Origin: Melastoma dodecandrum
Lineage: Eukaryota > Streptophyta > Magnoliopsida > Myrtales > Melastomataceae
NCBI GenBank assembly: GCA_029817715.1
Contig: JARUPY010000606.1
Location: forward strand, 7,316,001 to 7,380,000
Length of the DNA: 64,000 nt
Reading direction: 5' to 3'
How positions within the stretch are numbered: the stretch's first letter is position 1; the number at the start of each line of letters is the position of its first letter. Positions 1 through 10,956 of the stretch are shown in pieces. Under the pieces are notes generated by a model. The model saw only the letters and a list, made by a program, of their open reading frames with translations. It searched no databases and was not told the origin of the DNA. The position numbers and the translations under genes are program-made.

Positions 1-195
1 TATATATTCGTATACAAGCGTATGTATGTAAAAAATTAAATAGTCCAGACTGACAACCATTGACATCATGCAAAATTGTAGTGGCGTATATGAGGGGAAA
101 ATATAGGTTCATCAGTACCTATCTTCTCTTCTTTAGATAAAGTCAAGGGACCTAGCATTGACACTTTTTTTTGTGCCCAAAATATCTGTATGCAG

Positions 196-2851
196 GGACT
201 GGGGTAGACGTTTCATGAGGTTGTTCCCCCAATATACATCATGGGATAACCCGAAACATTCAGAAAAACCTCTTGTAATAGGATATGTGTCTCCTGATTA
301 CTTCACTCATTCAGTTTCGTACTTCATCGAAGCACCCTTTACGTACCATGATTACGAAAATTTCAGAGTAGTGGTTTATTCAGCTGTAGTCAAGGTAAAG
401 TTCACCCCATTGCTGGCTTTGTCAATCTGGTAAAAATGTGCAAGATTCTTGCTTTAGGTTCAGTCTGTATATCAGTTTGCTTTATTGTAGGCCGATGCTA
501 AAACTATAAGGTTTCGTGATAAAGTGCTGAAAAATGGGGGCATTTGGAGAGACATTTATGGATTGGATGAGAAAAAAATCGCAAGCGTCGTTAGAGAAGA
601 TAAAGTTGACATCTTGGTGGAGCTCACAGGTCATACTGCAAATAATAAGTTAGGTACAATGGCATGCCGGCCTGCACCTGTTCAGGTATAACCTTAACTC
701 TGTGAAGATTGGGAGTATGAAATTATTTAAAGACAGCGGGTTGTTACCATTTTCAAGTTGATCTTACTCTACTTCTGCAGACTGCTCTTCCTTACCTATA
801 TAGTTTCTACACGATAAAATTTTAGTTTCTGCAAATACAAGAAATGCATATGGAATTCAGCTTTTGTCTTTTAAATCACTGCTTAGGGATGTGAAGCCTT
901 CAGATTGTTTGATGTTTGCAGCCGGCTTTAATTGTCCTTCCTTGTCTTGTATTTCTGAATATAATAATTGCAATAATAGCCGTTATCTTAATTACATGTT
1001 GGTTTCTTTTGCTTGTTAGTTTCTTATTTTTGAGGGGATTTTTAGAATTCTGATGATGTATATTATTGTTTGCTCGGGAATATCAATGATGCGATGTGGT
1101 TGGTGACTTTCTAAAGGTACAGAATTTTATATTGGTGTCATTAATGTAGCAATTCTGTCCACAGGTCACATGGATTGGCTACCCAAACACTACTGGTTTA
1201 CCTACTATTGATTATCGGATTACAGATTCTCTTGCAGACCCTCCTGATTCTAAGCAGAAGTATCCCTCTGCCACCTCCCCTTGTTTGGAAAATATTTTCC
1301 TCCCTGTTTTGCTGAATCAAACTTGAGTACCTGCATATTGATACTGTTCCTTCCATGCGTAAAAGATGCTATCTCTGAGCAGAATGGTTACCTGCATATT
1401 AATGTATGCAGGCATGTGGAAGAATTGGTTCGGTTACCAGAATGTTTTCTCTGTTATACGCCTTCATCTGAGGCTGGGCCGGTTTGTGCAACTCCTGCTC
1501 TTTCAAATGGTTTTGTAACGTTCGGAAGCTTCAACAACTTGGCAAAGGTAATTATGGTGCTGCACATGACACAGTTGTTGCTTTTTCTCCTTTTTGATAA
1601 ATTGGATGGTTTTACTTGATGTCTTGTTTTTATTCTCTCTTCTCCTCCATCCGAGAATTGTTGTTTTCGCAGACATTTTAGCTTCTCATTTTTTGCCTCC
1701 TTGTATCAGATTACTCCTAAAGTAATGCAAGTGTGGGCTAGAATACTGTGTGCCGTTCCAAACTCTCGTCTAGTGGTAAAATGCAAACCTTTTTGTTGCG
1801 ATAGCGTGAGGCAGACCATTCTCTCTACATTGGAGCAGCTAGGAATGGAAACCCTGCGTGTTGATCTTCTTCCTTTGATTCTCCTCAACCATGATCACAT
1901 GCAGGCATATTCTCTTATGGATATCAGGTAACATTCAGTGTTATTTAAATTACTGTGCAAAATATGTTTAATCTTTGTTTATGCGACTTTTCAGTTTCAA
2001 TCAATAAACAGGCCGAATGACGTCGGTTGTCATTGCTCTTCAGATCAATTTCTTTGGCCATGAATTTTATTAATTATCCGCCACTCTATTGATTTCTTTC
2101 TTAAATTGTAGTTTGGATACTTTCCCATATGCTGGAACCACAACGACATGTGAGTCGTTGTATATGGGGGTTCCCTGCATCACTATGGCTGGTTCTGTGC
2201 ATGCTCACAACGTTGGTGTGAGTCTTCTTACCAAAGTCGGTGAGGATTTTTTCTTTCTGCTCTTACTTGGCCGGTGAATTTGGTCCCATTGATGTGTTGT
2301 TCCCTCATTATTTAGCTTCTGCTTGTTTTACCGTATTTTCCACAAAAGCACGCCTTGTGTGTACCCATGCCCATTAATAATTTATATTGTTCTTTCGGTG
2401 GTGGTTGTAATTGAAGCTTTTGCCTTGGATGTGGTTCGGTGGTTTGGCAGGGCTAGGGCATCTGATTGCCAAAGATGAAGACGAATATGTCGATTTGGCG
2501 ATTAAATTGGCATCTGATGTGGCAGCACTATCGACATTGAGGATGGGTCTCAGGGAACGGATGTCCAAATCTCCATTGTGTGACGGACAAAAGTTTACCA
2601 CCGGGTTGGAGTCGGCATACAGGAATATGTGGCGGAGGTACTGTAATGGGGATGTGCCAGCATTAAAGCACTTGGAGATGCTCAAACGAGATGCAGATTC
2701 TGAGGCTCCAGATCTTCCGAATGCGTCAACCATATTGGCTACGGCAGATGCCCCTCATGGTTCAAGAAAGGAAAACGGATTCTCTCAAGTGTCCCATGGT
2801 CCGACTCTTTTGACATTTGAAGCAGACGGTCATCAGAATCAAACTAGATAG
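196..2851 (+). CDS. SPY: SPINDLY, C-terminal catalytic half (5' end outside window)
   Basis: Nucleocytoplasmic GT41 protein O-fucosyltransferase that represses gibberellin signalling through DELLA modification. Visible coding exons are 196-394, 491-685, 1165-1259, 1412-1547, 1710-1927, 2112-2239 and 2451-2851. All phases join and give 456 residues before a TAG. The translation follows Arabidopsis SPY closely: GYVSPDYFTHSVSYF, LVELTGHTANNKLG, TWIGYPNTTG, FGSFNNLAKITPKV and DTFPYAGTTTTCESLYMGVP, the last being the donor-binding region of the GT41 fold. The N-terminal TPR repeats and earlier exons lie left of position 1, and bases 1-195 are intron. The C-terminal tail is poorly conserved, as in the family. 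The 3' flank runs convergently into the cyclophilin gene. SPY is preferred over the paralogue SECRET AGENT because the TSWDNPKHSEKPLVIGY and YNMWRRYC-type stretches match SPY. Confidence 0.93.
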
Positions 2852-3622
2852 CTTGGATGAAATTGCAGGGTTTGCAGGCGTTGATCAGACTGTTTTGGAG
2901 GTGTGCATCCTGACGTTCCTATGTAAATCAAAGGCGGCCTCTTCTGGGATTGAGGTCAGTAAAGGAACTGCAAAAGGAAGTCCTTTTCATGAGATTATTT
3001 TGTCTGGGAGGATTCGAGGGGAACAGGTTCGTGATGAGTCTGATTCATAACCCGCAGAAGAGCGCAGGCTTGAAGATAGATATGATTGAACTGGTGCTAA
3101 ATGGGATTTGATTCAATGCAGGAAAGATTTGTGTTCCCCTTCCTCACCCCCACCTAAAATGATAGAAAAATTTAGCCTTGCTGATGATGTAAATGGTATT
3201 GTTGTCTCACTAGATCTTGCCTTAGGTAGTCATGTAAGAAACAGTTCCGGGGAAACCTTGATTGGAGGTTAGGTGGGGGTTAAATTCCTGTGTCGTCGCA
3301 GAGTTCAAGCGTGCGGGCATTGTATGCATCCAGATTATTCGTAATCTGTATTGATCCCCATTGGTTGAGGGGATTCGTCGTAATTTCGGCTCATTCCTTT
3401 GGTATTGGTAGTGTGTTGTTATTCTCTTTATCGTCTCTCTAATACGAGAAGATCAAATATCCATGAAAAAGACAGATGACATGCAATGTATTAGTAGTGA
3501 TCACCAGTCATCACATTTGCTAAGCCCCCTTGAGTAGTTCTCTAACACTAGATTACTTCTTGACAACATGGAATGAAAGCCCAGAATTTAAAAAGTAAAG
3601 GAAGCTGCAAAGCCAAGGGATG
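2852..3622. other. Convergent 3' intergenic region between SPY and the cyclophilin gene
   Basis: No coding potential is recognisable. The left half is probably SPY 3' UTR. The right half, next to the cyclophilin stop at 3623, would be the 3' UTR of that minus-strand gene. Short open frames here (for example 2817-3050) have no homologue-like features. Confidence 0.5.
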
Positions 3623-4844
3623 TCAGTCCTTGACTGCTGTTCTCAGTATCTTCACATCGTGGATAGGCCTGCAAGCACGGACGGAATTGTCGTTTAGATG
3701 GGCGCCGAATCATGATGCAGTTGCGGTTACATTATTGGTATTGACGCAGACGGAGGTAATATCACATACCTGTCGTTGTTATCGGTTTGAACGCTACCGA
3801 GTCTTTTGATAATCTCCATTCCCCTACACACTCTTCCGAAAATCGTGTGTTTCCCTGGGGTTCAAAGAAGTCAGTGGGTGGAATATCTATAGCAGGAAGT
3901 CCCCACTAATGATCACAAACAAGAGTTTTAGAGAGTGTATCATTATCTTACCATCCAGGGAAGGGCAAGGAGCCAAGGTTATAAAAAATTGGCTACCGTT
4001 AGTATCAGGACCGGCGTTAGCCATCGACAGAATGCCGGCCCCAGTGTGCTTCAGTTCTGGCTTTATCTCATCTTCAAATTTTTTACTGCAATACAATATT
4101 CTCTTGTAAAAAATCTCGACAGCAGAGACTCCCAACCAAATTCAGAAGAAATATAATGACGCATCAGGGATACACTCGCTAAAGGCTGAACTCTCGATGC
4201 GTATTCAACTTTTAAATGGCCGGGTTAAAGAAGTGCGTATTCACTCACATGCACGCACCGAAGTACCAGTTTTCCCAGATCCATTTCAATATATCATCAT
4301 GAGGGGAGAAACATCAACAATTAAGAAGTTTTGATCTCAGAAATATATACCCATAAATCGATTCTCCACCTCTGCCAGTCCCAGTTGGATCTCCTCCTTG
4401 GACTATAAAACCCTATTCAGAAGAAAACAGGCACCAACTAACATCGATGACAAAAAGTTGATATATCATGTGTTTCGTAGAAAGAAACATCCAGAGAATA
4501 GTGTTGACACCTTTATTATCCGGTGGAACTTGACATCATCATAATACCCTCTTCTAGAAAGCTCGATAAAGTTCCTACAAGTCCTTGGCGCATGCTTGTA
4601 GTACAGCTGAAGAACCCATAAAAATATTGTGCTCTTATGAGACAAAATCACAGAAACCAAAGGCGTTGGGCATGTTTTTTATGACAGTCAAGCAGTTCGA
4701 TTCTACGGTAATAGTGTGGAAACTTGATTATTTGTGCTCAGTGGAGAGATAGCAGAAACAACAGGAGGTTACCTCAACAGTGAAAGGACCCATGGAGGTC
4801 TCGATGGTGACCTCCGGAGGACCTCCTTCAGCACTCGCCCACAT
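3623..4844 (-). CDS. CYP18-2: Cyclophilin, PPIL1/CYP18-2 type peptidyl-prolyl isomerase
   Basis: Single-domain cyclophilin of the PPIL1 class, a peptidyl-prolyl cis-trans isomerase associated with the spliceosome in other eukaryotes. Six minus-strand exons (4773-4844, 4511-4606, 4351-4412, 3952-4085, 3770-3854, 3623-3668) join in phase into 164 residues, the usual length. The protein starts [20 protein letters not shown]. It has [68 protein letters not shown] and the ending [11 protein letters not shown]. Active-site Arg (FHRI) and QFF are present. The tryptophan that binds cyclosporin in CypA is replaced (PSLDGKH), as in plant relatives. It diverges from ELM1 with 742 bp between the two start codons. 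Confidence 0.93.
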
Positions 4845-5586
4845 CTTAAATGTTTTTCAATCAACAAATAACACTGGGAAGAGAAGCAACGGACGTAAGA
4901 GATGCGAAACAGATGCAGAGTCGTAAATAAACTAGGGCGAGTACTGCCACTTAGCAACAACATCACTGATTCAGTTATCTTTCAACGCGCACAGACAGAC
5001 GCCATCTATAATCGGTTTCAAATATGATGTTTTTTTTTTTGGAAATCCAAAGCACCTAACACCACGCCATTCCAATCCCTACACATGAATCAGACCAATC
5101 CTGCCTCCCTGTCTCTCTACAAGTTCCCAAGAAATACCCCAAACCCTAAATAGCAAAAAGAAAACAACCGCAGCCACCCATGGGAAAACAAGACATGAAA
5201 ATAGGAAAGGGCACAGCTCAAGCAACGAACTTGCAAGAATCAGACATCATTCCCAAACAAATGAAAAGGCCACCCACAACAATACCGGACAGAAATCTCA
5301 AAGCACCGGCACTCTGTAAGAGTCACCGGAATTCTTAGTGTTACGCCTACTCCCACAAAAAAGACGCGGTCAAGCAAAAGCGTCGGCACTGAGGAGCAGA
5401 GCAATGCTCAGTTGGGGACGAAGGAAAGAAAACGCCGCAAGAAGATTCACGCTTTAAATGGGCCTGGAAACAGAAAGGCCCAATATGGGCCCATTAAGTT
5501 CGGCCCACCAGCATTTCTCAGTTTGGGCGGAGGACAGATGGGAATGGACGTGAATCAGGGAAACTCTCCGCCGGGCGCTCGAGTCG
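4845..5586. promoter_or_regulatory. Bidirectional promoter between cyclophilin and ELM1, with site II cluster
   Basis: This 742-bp interval separates two divergent housekeeping genes. Site II motifs, the TCP-factor targets common in promoters of plant housekeeping and mitochondrial genes, cluster close to the ELM1 start: TGGGCC at 5459-5464, GGCCCA at 5477-5482, palindromic TGGGCCCA at 5486-5493 and GGCCCA at 5502-5507. A poly-T tract at about 5029-5040 lies mid-interval. The motif identities are read directly; promoter function is inferred. Confidence 0.6.
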
Positions 5587-8272
5587 ATGCGATCCATCAG
5601 GCTTCTGGAGTCGCCGATCGGTTTCGGTTTCGGCTTCGGCGCGGCGGAGGCGCTTGAGGGGGGTCGCAATGCAATCCGGAGAGCAGTCGTCATCGGCAAC
5701 GGCTTGGCCGGCGCGGAGAGCCAGTGCATCGGTCTGGTCCGCGCCCTCGGCCTCGCCGATCGGCACACAATATGCGTCTGTGTCAGCTCAACCGGATCTT
5801 AATAGCGGTTTTTTTTTTCTGTTCTTGTAACTGTTGTTATGTGTTGATCGTAGTTTTTTGTTCGACAGCGAGTGATGAGGCCTCGTGGCGGAGTCAACGA
5901 GTGGCTGCACTGGCTTCCGGTTTCCTTGCACATTAAGTTGAATCGCGCGATGAGGAAACTCTGGGGCGATGCCGGATACTTTATGACTGTCAGCGGGAGC
6001 AGAGTCGTGCCTCTTTCGGATAAGAAAATTGGTAGTCTTCTATCTGATTTGAAGTTTTAGATTGGACTCGGGACTTTGATGTGGAGTGCTGGGGTGGCAG
6101 TGGCTAATGCTGTCTTATTTGTTGGAATGGCGTGTTTTTGTAGGTTTGTTAAGCATTCTAGACGCTGATGCAAGACAAATTGCGCAGATGGCTCGTGAAA
6201 CTTTTGACGAGTACCTTTCTGGACCCGTTCTTCGGCCTTGAGTGTCATCCCTGTACAGTTGATATGAACAATTTTAATAATTGAAGTCAGCAGCGATATA
6301 CTTGTTAAGTGAAGCATTCCTCATTTGTTCTGAGTGAATACGGGAGGTTGCTTAAATAATTATTATGCCTCAAGAGTGCATAATGCGATTTCTTTGATAA
6401 ACTTTTGGGTTCTGCGATTTTTATATTTGGATAAATCCCTTATCATTTTGCTGGATAGTCTCAAGTTATTGAGCTGGATTTTGTTGATATGTTTGCTAGG
6501 GAGGGCCCATTGTTGGTGGTTGCATCTGGCCAAGATACAATCTCTGTTTCCAGTTCGATAAGAAGGTTGGCTCCGGATAATGTATTTGTTGTCCAGGTTA
6601 AGATAGATTGTATTGGTTCTCTTCACTCGGTTCATTGTCATTCCTTATGCGAGAAGCTTTCTTTATCTGCCTGTTATGTCCATTAACTACATCAGATACT
6701 AACAAGTTGACTGTTACTGCTTTGTTTCAGATTCAACATCCTAGAACACGTTTAGATAGGTTTGACCTGGTTGTCACTCCTAAGCATGACTATTATCCAT
6801 TGACGCCTCATGCACAGAAGCAAATTCCTTGGTATCTTAGAAGGTGGATTACGCCCCGTGAACTTCCTGATAAACATGTGGTGTGTATGATAGACGTAAA
6901 TGCATTTACACAAATTCTCTGGCATTATTTAAGATGTTTATGAGATCTGGGGCACATCTTTTTGTCGCTTGTGGTGATCCCAATTCTATCCTTGGATGTA
7001 GATTCTAACAATAGGAGCCCTACATCGAGCTGATTCTGCAGTCCTTAGAAATGCGGCTAAGGTGTGGCATGATACGCTTGCACCACTTCCCAAGCCATTG
7101 CTCGTGGTTAACATTGGAGGCCCTGCAAGTAATTCACTTATGCCTCTTGTGTTTCTCTGAGTTTGTTTGTTGGTCTATTTATTTGCTCTATATTAAACAA
7201 ATCAACCTCATTCAGAAAGCTTCAACTCGGTGAATTATCATGAAAATGGATCCATTTATGTACAGCTTACTGAGAAAACCTACTAAGGTTTTAAGGATTT
7301 TTTTGGATTAGTGCAGCCATTCAAGCTTGTCCTTGGAAGAAAAATTATCGTCCATTGATTTTTTTTACTATTTAATTGTTATAGGCAGTTGCCGGTACGG
7401 GACAGATCTTGCTGAGGAATTGATTACTGTGCTAAAGAATGTTTTGTGGAGCTGCGGGAGTGTCAGGATATCTTTTTCTCGAAGGACGCCAACAAAGGTG
7501 TTTATACCGAGCCGGTGTACATATTATTCTTTTATATAATATTTTGGTTTCTTAACCGCATTCCTCCCTTGGCATGTAACAGGTGGCTGAGATGTTAATA
7601 GCAGCATTTAGAAATAATTCTAAGGTTTATATTTGGGATGGCGAAGGTGACAATATGCTTTTGGTCTGGTGTGCTACATTTTTATCGTAAATGAATCTTT
7701 ATGCAATTTGGGTTTGCCTTATGCTTAGGGACAAATCCGCACATGGGCCATCTAGCCTGGGCAGATGCCTTCATGGTGACAGCCGATTCCATAAGTATGC
7801 TGAGCGAGGCCTGCAGTACAGGGTATGATCAAGGTGTTTTCCTTTCATTTCTAGTAAAGACTGCTTACCCTGCATTGCTGAACATGACTAGGAAGCCTGT
7901 ATACGTTTCTGGGGCGGAGTGGTGTACATGGAAGTTTGCTGACTTCCAGAAATCCTTGCAGGAACGAGGTGCAGTTCGAGCATTTACTAGTAAAGTAGAT
8001 GTAAGTTTCTGTTTGGGCCTACCTGTTTATTGTAGCTTGGCGCTGGATAGGACCTGTTATTTCCAATGGAAGATGACGAAGCACCTTTGTCTGGTCAAAA
8101 TTTCCCCTCCATTTGTTTCAAAATGGTTTCAAGTACTGGTTCTTGGTCTTACTGGGGTCTCTAACAACAGATATCAGAGGCCTGGAGCTATCCTCCACTC
8201 AATGACACTGCTGAAGCAGCTGCTCAGATTCAGCAGGCTCTTGCGGAGCGAGGTTGGAGTATACTTACGTAG
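5587..8272 (+). CDS. ELM1: Mitochondrial fission protein ELM1-like (DUF1022)
   Basis: Plant-specific factor on the mitochondrial outer surface that recruits dynamin DRP3 for fission. Eleven exons join in phase: 5587-5775, 5869-6031, 6144-6210, 6500-6596, 6731-6880, 7002-7128, 7385-7497, 7583-7646, 7729-7822, 7892-8000 and 8171-8272. They give 424 residues, near the Arabidopsis length. Matching blocks include RRAVVIGNGLAGAESQCIG, RGGVNEWLHWLPVSLH, SSSIRRLAPDNVFVVQIQHP, HDYYPLTPHAQ, LTIGALHRADSAVLR, SCRYGTDLAEEL, TNPHMGHLAWADAFMVTADS and the C-terminus ERGWSILT. The start is the first ATG (5587, MRSIRLLESP). The first intron uses a weak GTCTGT donor. The exon 7 acceptor was placed at 7384 to keep phase. 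The gene looks intact. Confidence 0.92.
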
Positions 8273-9487
8273 CTTCAGTTTGTTTACTCCCGGGTGGATT
8301 GAACTGTTGACTGGACCTTATGCCTTTTGGAGCATGCAAGTAAACAGAGAGCAAGGCCAGCACCTGGGATCAGTGACGATCAGTTAAGTTTTGCAACATT
8401 AACAGAATGCATCCTTTTGGTTTATTTTTCTCGGTGAGGATATTATTTTGGTTCTCGGATTTTTTAGCTTATGGATCCAGACGAGGCGAGGTTGGGGGTG
8501 TGCCCTTTTAATTTAGGCCGTCAACCGGGGATCTACTGTCAGTTTTGCAGCAGTTTTATGTACCGATGGGATAACTACTTATCGAAGTATATGAATAATC
8601 TGAACAAGTTGAACCTTTTTTTTGTTTTTGGTTATAATGCAATAGGGGATATTCAATCGAGGTCCCTGAAATCTTGTTGGATGGTAGAAAGAAAAGCGGG
8701 TAGCGATAGGAGAAACGAGTCCATGTTTTCCACCTTTCCTTCCCTTTCTTTTTATGTAATGACTTACAATGATCCTATGGAAGGCTTTCGAAAGTCCTAA
8801 TCTTAATCTTTTCATCCTTTAACAAACGCAATCCCTATTGAGAGCTGCTTCCCATCTCTAATCAATATACTTAAACGGGAGAAACCAGAAAGCACGAATT
8901 ATGAAGAGCGGGGACTCGACGGCAATCATTGTCCAGGAATCGAAGGCCGGAGCCACGCCAGAGGGGAAGGGACAGGTCCTGGCGGCTCCCTTGCCCTGCC
9001 TTCTTTTATCTTCTTCCTGCTCTGTTTTGGCATTTCTTTCACGACTCATGAGTTTGACGGTCGACAGGTCAGGTTCTTCTTGGTAGTAATGGCTATAGTT
9101 GCTGGCTACCTAGTCCCCTCCCCATCGAGCCTCTTCACCTCGAGGTCCCTGGCGCACACGCTGAGCCTCTTCACCCACACCTTCCCTGTCCTCGTCCTCC
9201 ACAAAGATATAACCACTATCTCCCAACTGAACCGGCTCCTTGGGTGTCCCCTTTCTCCCCTCCAAGCTCTGCAGAAGAACCGGCCATGCACCTCCCTCTT
9301 CCCTTCGGTGAGAGGGTGGAGGGCCAGGTGGGGTTGCAGATGATGGACCAGGGGTTGTGGGGAGGAGACCACCAGTGAGTGGTGGAGTCAGAGGGGACCG
9401 CCACCACCTACTGGGGTGGGGTGGGGTGGGGTAGTTTTATAAGTATAAATTTTATATGCACAACAGAACAAGACAAGCACCACGTCG
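8273..9487. other. ELM1 3' flank and unassigned G-rich region
   Basis: The first few hundred bases are probably ELM1 3' UTR. From 8901 to 9343 a possible two-exon small reading frame is visible: MKSGDSTAIIVQESKAG..., a 92-bp GT-AG interval 8976-9067, then a hydrophobic frame. It matches nothing I recognise. A G-tract array with four GGGG runs separated by single T lies at 9413-9431. No gene can be supported with confidence. Confidence 0.3.
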
Positions 9488-9604
9488 TGGTGGGAAATAG
9501 TCCCACACCTAGTTAAAGGGCTGGGCCAATACATATATAGGGTTGGGACACTTCACCTAAATGCTAGCTTTTAGGTGAAGGGGCACTCGACATGATTTCT
9601 AACA
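9488..9604 (+). repeat. 5' LTR of TRIM element
   Basis: Direct repeat partner of 9698-9817. Starts TGGTGGGAAATAG (TGT to TGG change relative to the partner) and ends CTAACA, abutting the primer-binding site. Confidence 0.9.
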
Positions 9605-9697
9605 TGGTATTAGAGCCAGATTCGTCCCGTCGGACAAAGAATCCGAACGAGAGCGTCCGACCCCCGGACAAAGATCCGATGTGGGATTACGGGGAGG

Positions 9698-9817
9698 TGT
9701 TGGGAAATAGTCCCACACTGGATAGTTAAAGGCCTGGGCCAATGCATATATAGAGTTGGGACACTTCACCTAATTGCTAGTTTTTAGGTGAAGGGGCACT
9801 GGACACGATTTCTAACA
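9698..9817 (+). repeat. 3' LTR of TRIM element
   Basis: Direct repeat partner of 9488-9604, three bases longer. Starts TGTTGGGAAATAG after the polypurine tract and is followed by the CGTCG target-site duplication. Confidence 0.9.
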
Positions 9818-9945
9818 CGTCGGGATTTCGTTAGTTCCCGTACGACTAACAAAACAAATAAATGCAATGTATGCCTGTCCCTTGCCTCATCGTATCAGTT
9901 TAATTAAGTAAGTAGTAAATCATGTTTCTCCTTTTCTTTCCGCTT

Positions 9946-10956
9946 TTACCAAAACCCAGTGATGAAAGTGGCTGCCCAGGAAAACGACCAAAACCCAAGA
10001 GCTGCAGCCGCCATTCCAAAGACAAAACAAAGACAGCCGTCCAGCCTCCCTTCATTCCTGGCCTTCCTCATCCCCCACTCCTCCCTCCTCTCCCTCCACA
10101 ACCCCTCGTGCCTCGCCCTCCCCCCGCCAATCCTCCTCCCTCCGAAACCCCCTCCTTCCACCGCCCTCAAGCTCTCCCCACCCTTCAGCCCATTCCCCTC
10201 CATGTCCTCCCCCCTCACGCTCACCTCCCTCACCTCCGTTGCCCCTTCCTTGTCCTTGTACCCCCCGAGCTTCACCGTCACCACCATCTCCACGTACTCC
10301 CTCGACGTACCCCTCTCGCCCCCTCCCAACACGCTCGAGAACCGAGCTTCCGCCTCCCCGCTTAGCCAGTGCCTCTCCACCGACACCGCCCTGTGGCTCG
10401 ACAGGTTCACTGCCCTCTTCCCCTCGGGGTCCACCGCTATCCAGCTCAACGTTAGGTCGTCTCTCAGTTCCCGGAAAATTCCTGGCGTGTCCAGGCTTGG
10501 GATGGGGGTCGGGACAGCCTCCTTAGGGTCCAGCAAGTCTATCCGGAACGGGGACTGCACGAACCAGCTGCTCGAGGTCTCTGTCTCCGCCACTCGGGAG
10601 AACACAATGTCCCCGCGGTACCTGAGATCGACGGCCGATATCAATCTCCCGATGCCGCGGCCCGAGCGATGCCTGCTGCCGGGATCGGAGGCGATGACCG
10701 TGTAGGACTGGGAGAAGAAGCAGAGGTGGGGGTCGTGGGAGGGGAACGAGGGGATAACATGGTGGAGCAGCTGACTACGGGTAGAGGGCCAAGTGACGGC
10801 GCATAGGAGCGACCAGAGGGAGGAGGAGGCGACGAGGGAGCGGAAGCGGGCGGAGACGCAGGAGAAGGAGGCGAGGGTGGTGGGGTCGAGAAGGGTAAGG
10901 ACATGGTGGAGGAGGACGTCGTCGGGGACGTCGGATAAAGCGGTGGGGGAGGCCAT
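9946..10956 (-). CDS. Intronless F-box protein (At2g27310-like)
   Basis: Predicted substrate receptor of an SCF ubiquitin ligase. The single exon encodes 336 residues. The start is set at the ATG at 10956 (MASPTALSDVPDDVLLHHVL), because the F-box begins within eight residues. The frame stays open upstream to 11070, but that stretch is low-complexity and F/L-rich. The F-box spans about residues 8-50 (LSDVPDDVLLHHVLTLLD, SCVSARFRSLVASSSLW), followed by WPSTRSQLLHHVIPSFPSHD and FFSQSYTVIASDP, typical of the At2g27310/At2g36090 family. A C-terminal hydrophobic segment (VFGMAAAALGFWSFSWAA) is predicted to be membrane-inserted. The exon is GC-rich, so long antisense frames exist (9959-10705 +) that are shadows. 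The substrate is unknown. Confidence 0.85.
   Translation of the reverse strand: MASPTALSDVPDDVLLHHVLTLLDPTTLASFSCVSARFRSLVASSSLWSLLCAVTWPSTRSQLLHHVIPSFPSHDPHLCFFSQSYTVIASDPGSRHRSGRGIGRLISAVDLRYRGDIVFSRVAETETSSSWFVQSPFRIDLLDPKEAVPTPIPSLDTPGIFRELRDDLTLSWIAVDPEGKRAVNLSSHRAVSVERHWLSGEAEARFSSVLGGGERGTSREYVEMVVTVKLGGYKDKEGATEVREVSVRGEDMEGNGLKGGESLRAVEGGGFGGRRIGGGRARHEGLWRERREEWGMRKARNEGRLDGCLCFVFGMAAAALGFWSFSWAATFITGFW

Larger units (their letters stand above)
9488..9817 (+). mobile_element. TRIM retrotransposon (terminal-repeat retroelement in miniature), complete
   Basis: Two direct LTRs, 9488-9604 (117 bp) and 9698-9817 (120 bp), both start TG(G/T)TGGGAAATAGTCCCACA and end TTTCTAACA. They enclose only 93 bp. 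The base after the left LTR begins TGGTATTAGAGCC (9605-9617), a primer-binding site for initiator tRNA-Met with one mismatch to TGGTATCAGAGCC. GGGGAGG immediately before the right LTR (9691-9697) is the polypurine tract. A 5-bp target-site duplication CGTCG flanks the element (9483-9487 and 9818-9822). There is no coding capacity. An ATATATA box sits inside each LTR. The LTRs differ at several positions, so the copy is older than the Copia element at 23.8 kb. Orientation follows the PBS and PPT. Confidence 0.93.

Noticed and set aside
9959..10705. 248-codon plus-strand frame over the F-box gene
   Set aside because: Pro/Ser-rich antisense shadow; the minus strand encodes a clear F-box protein.
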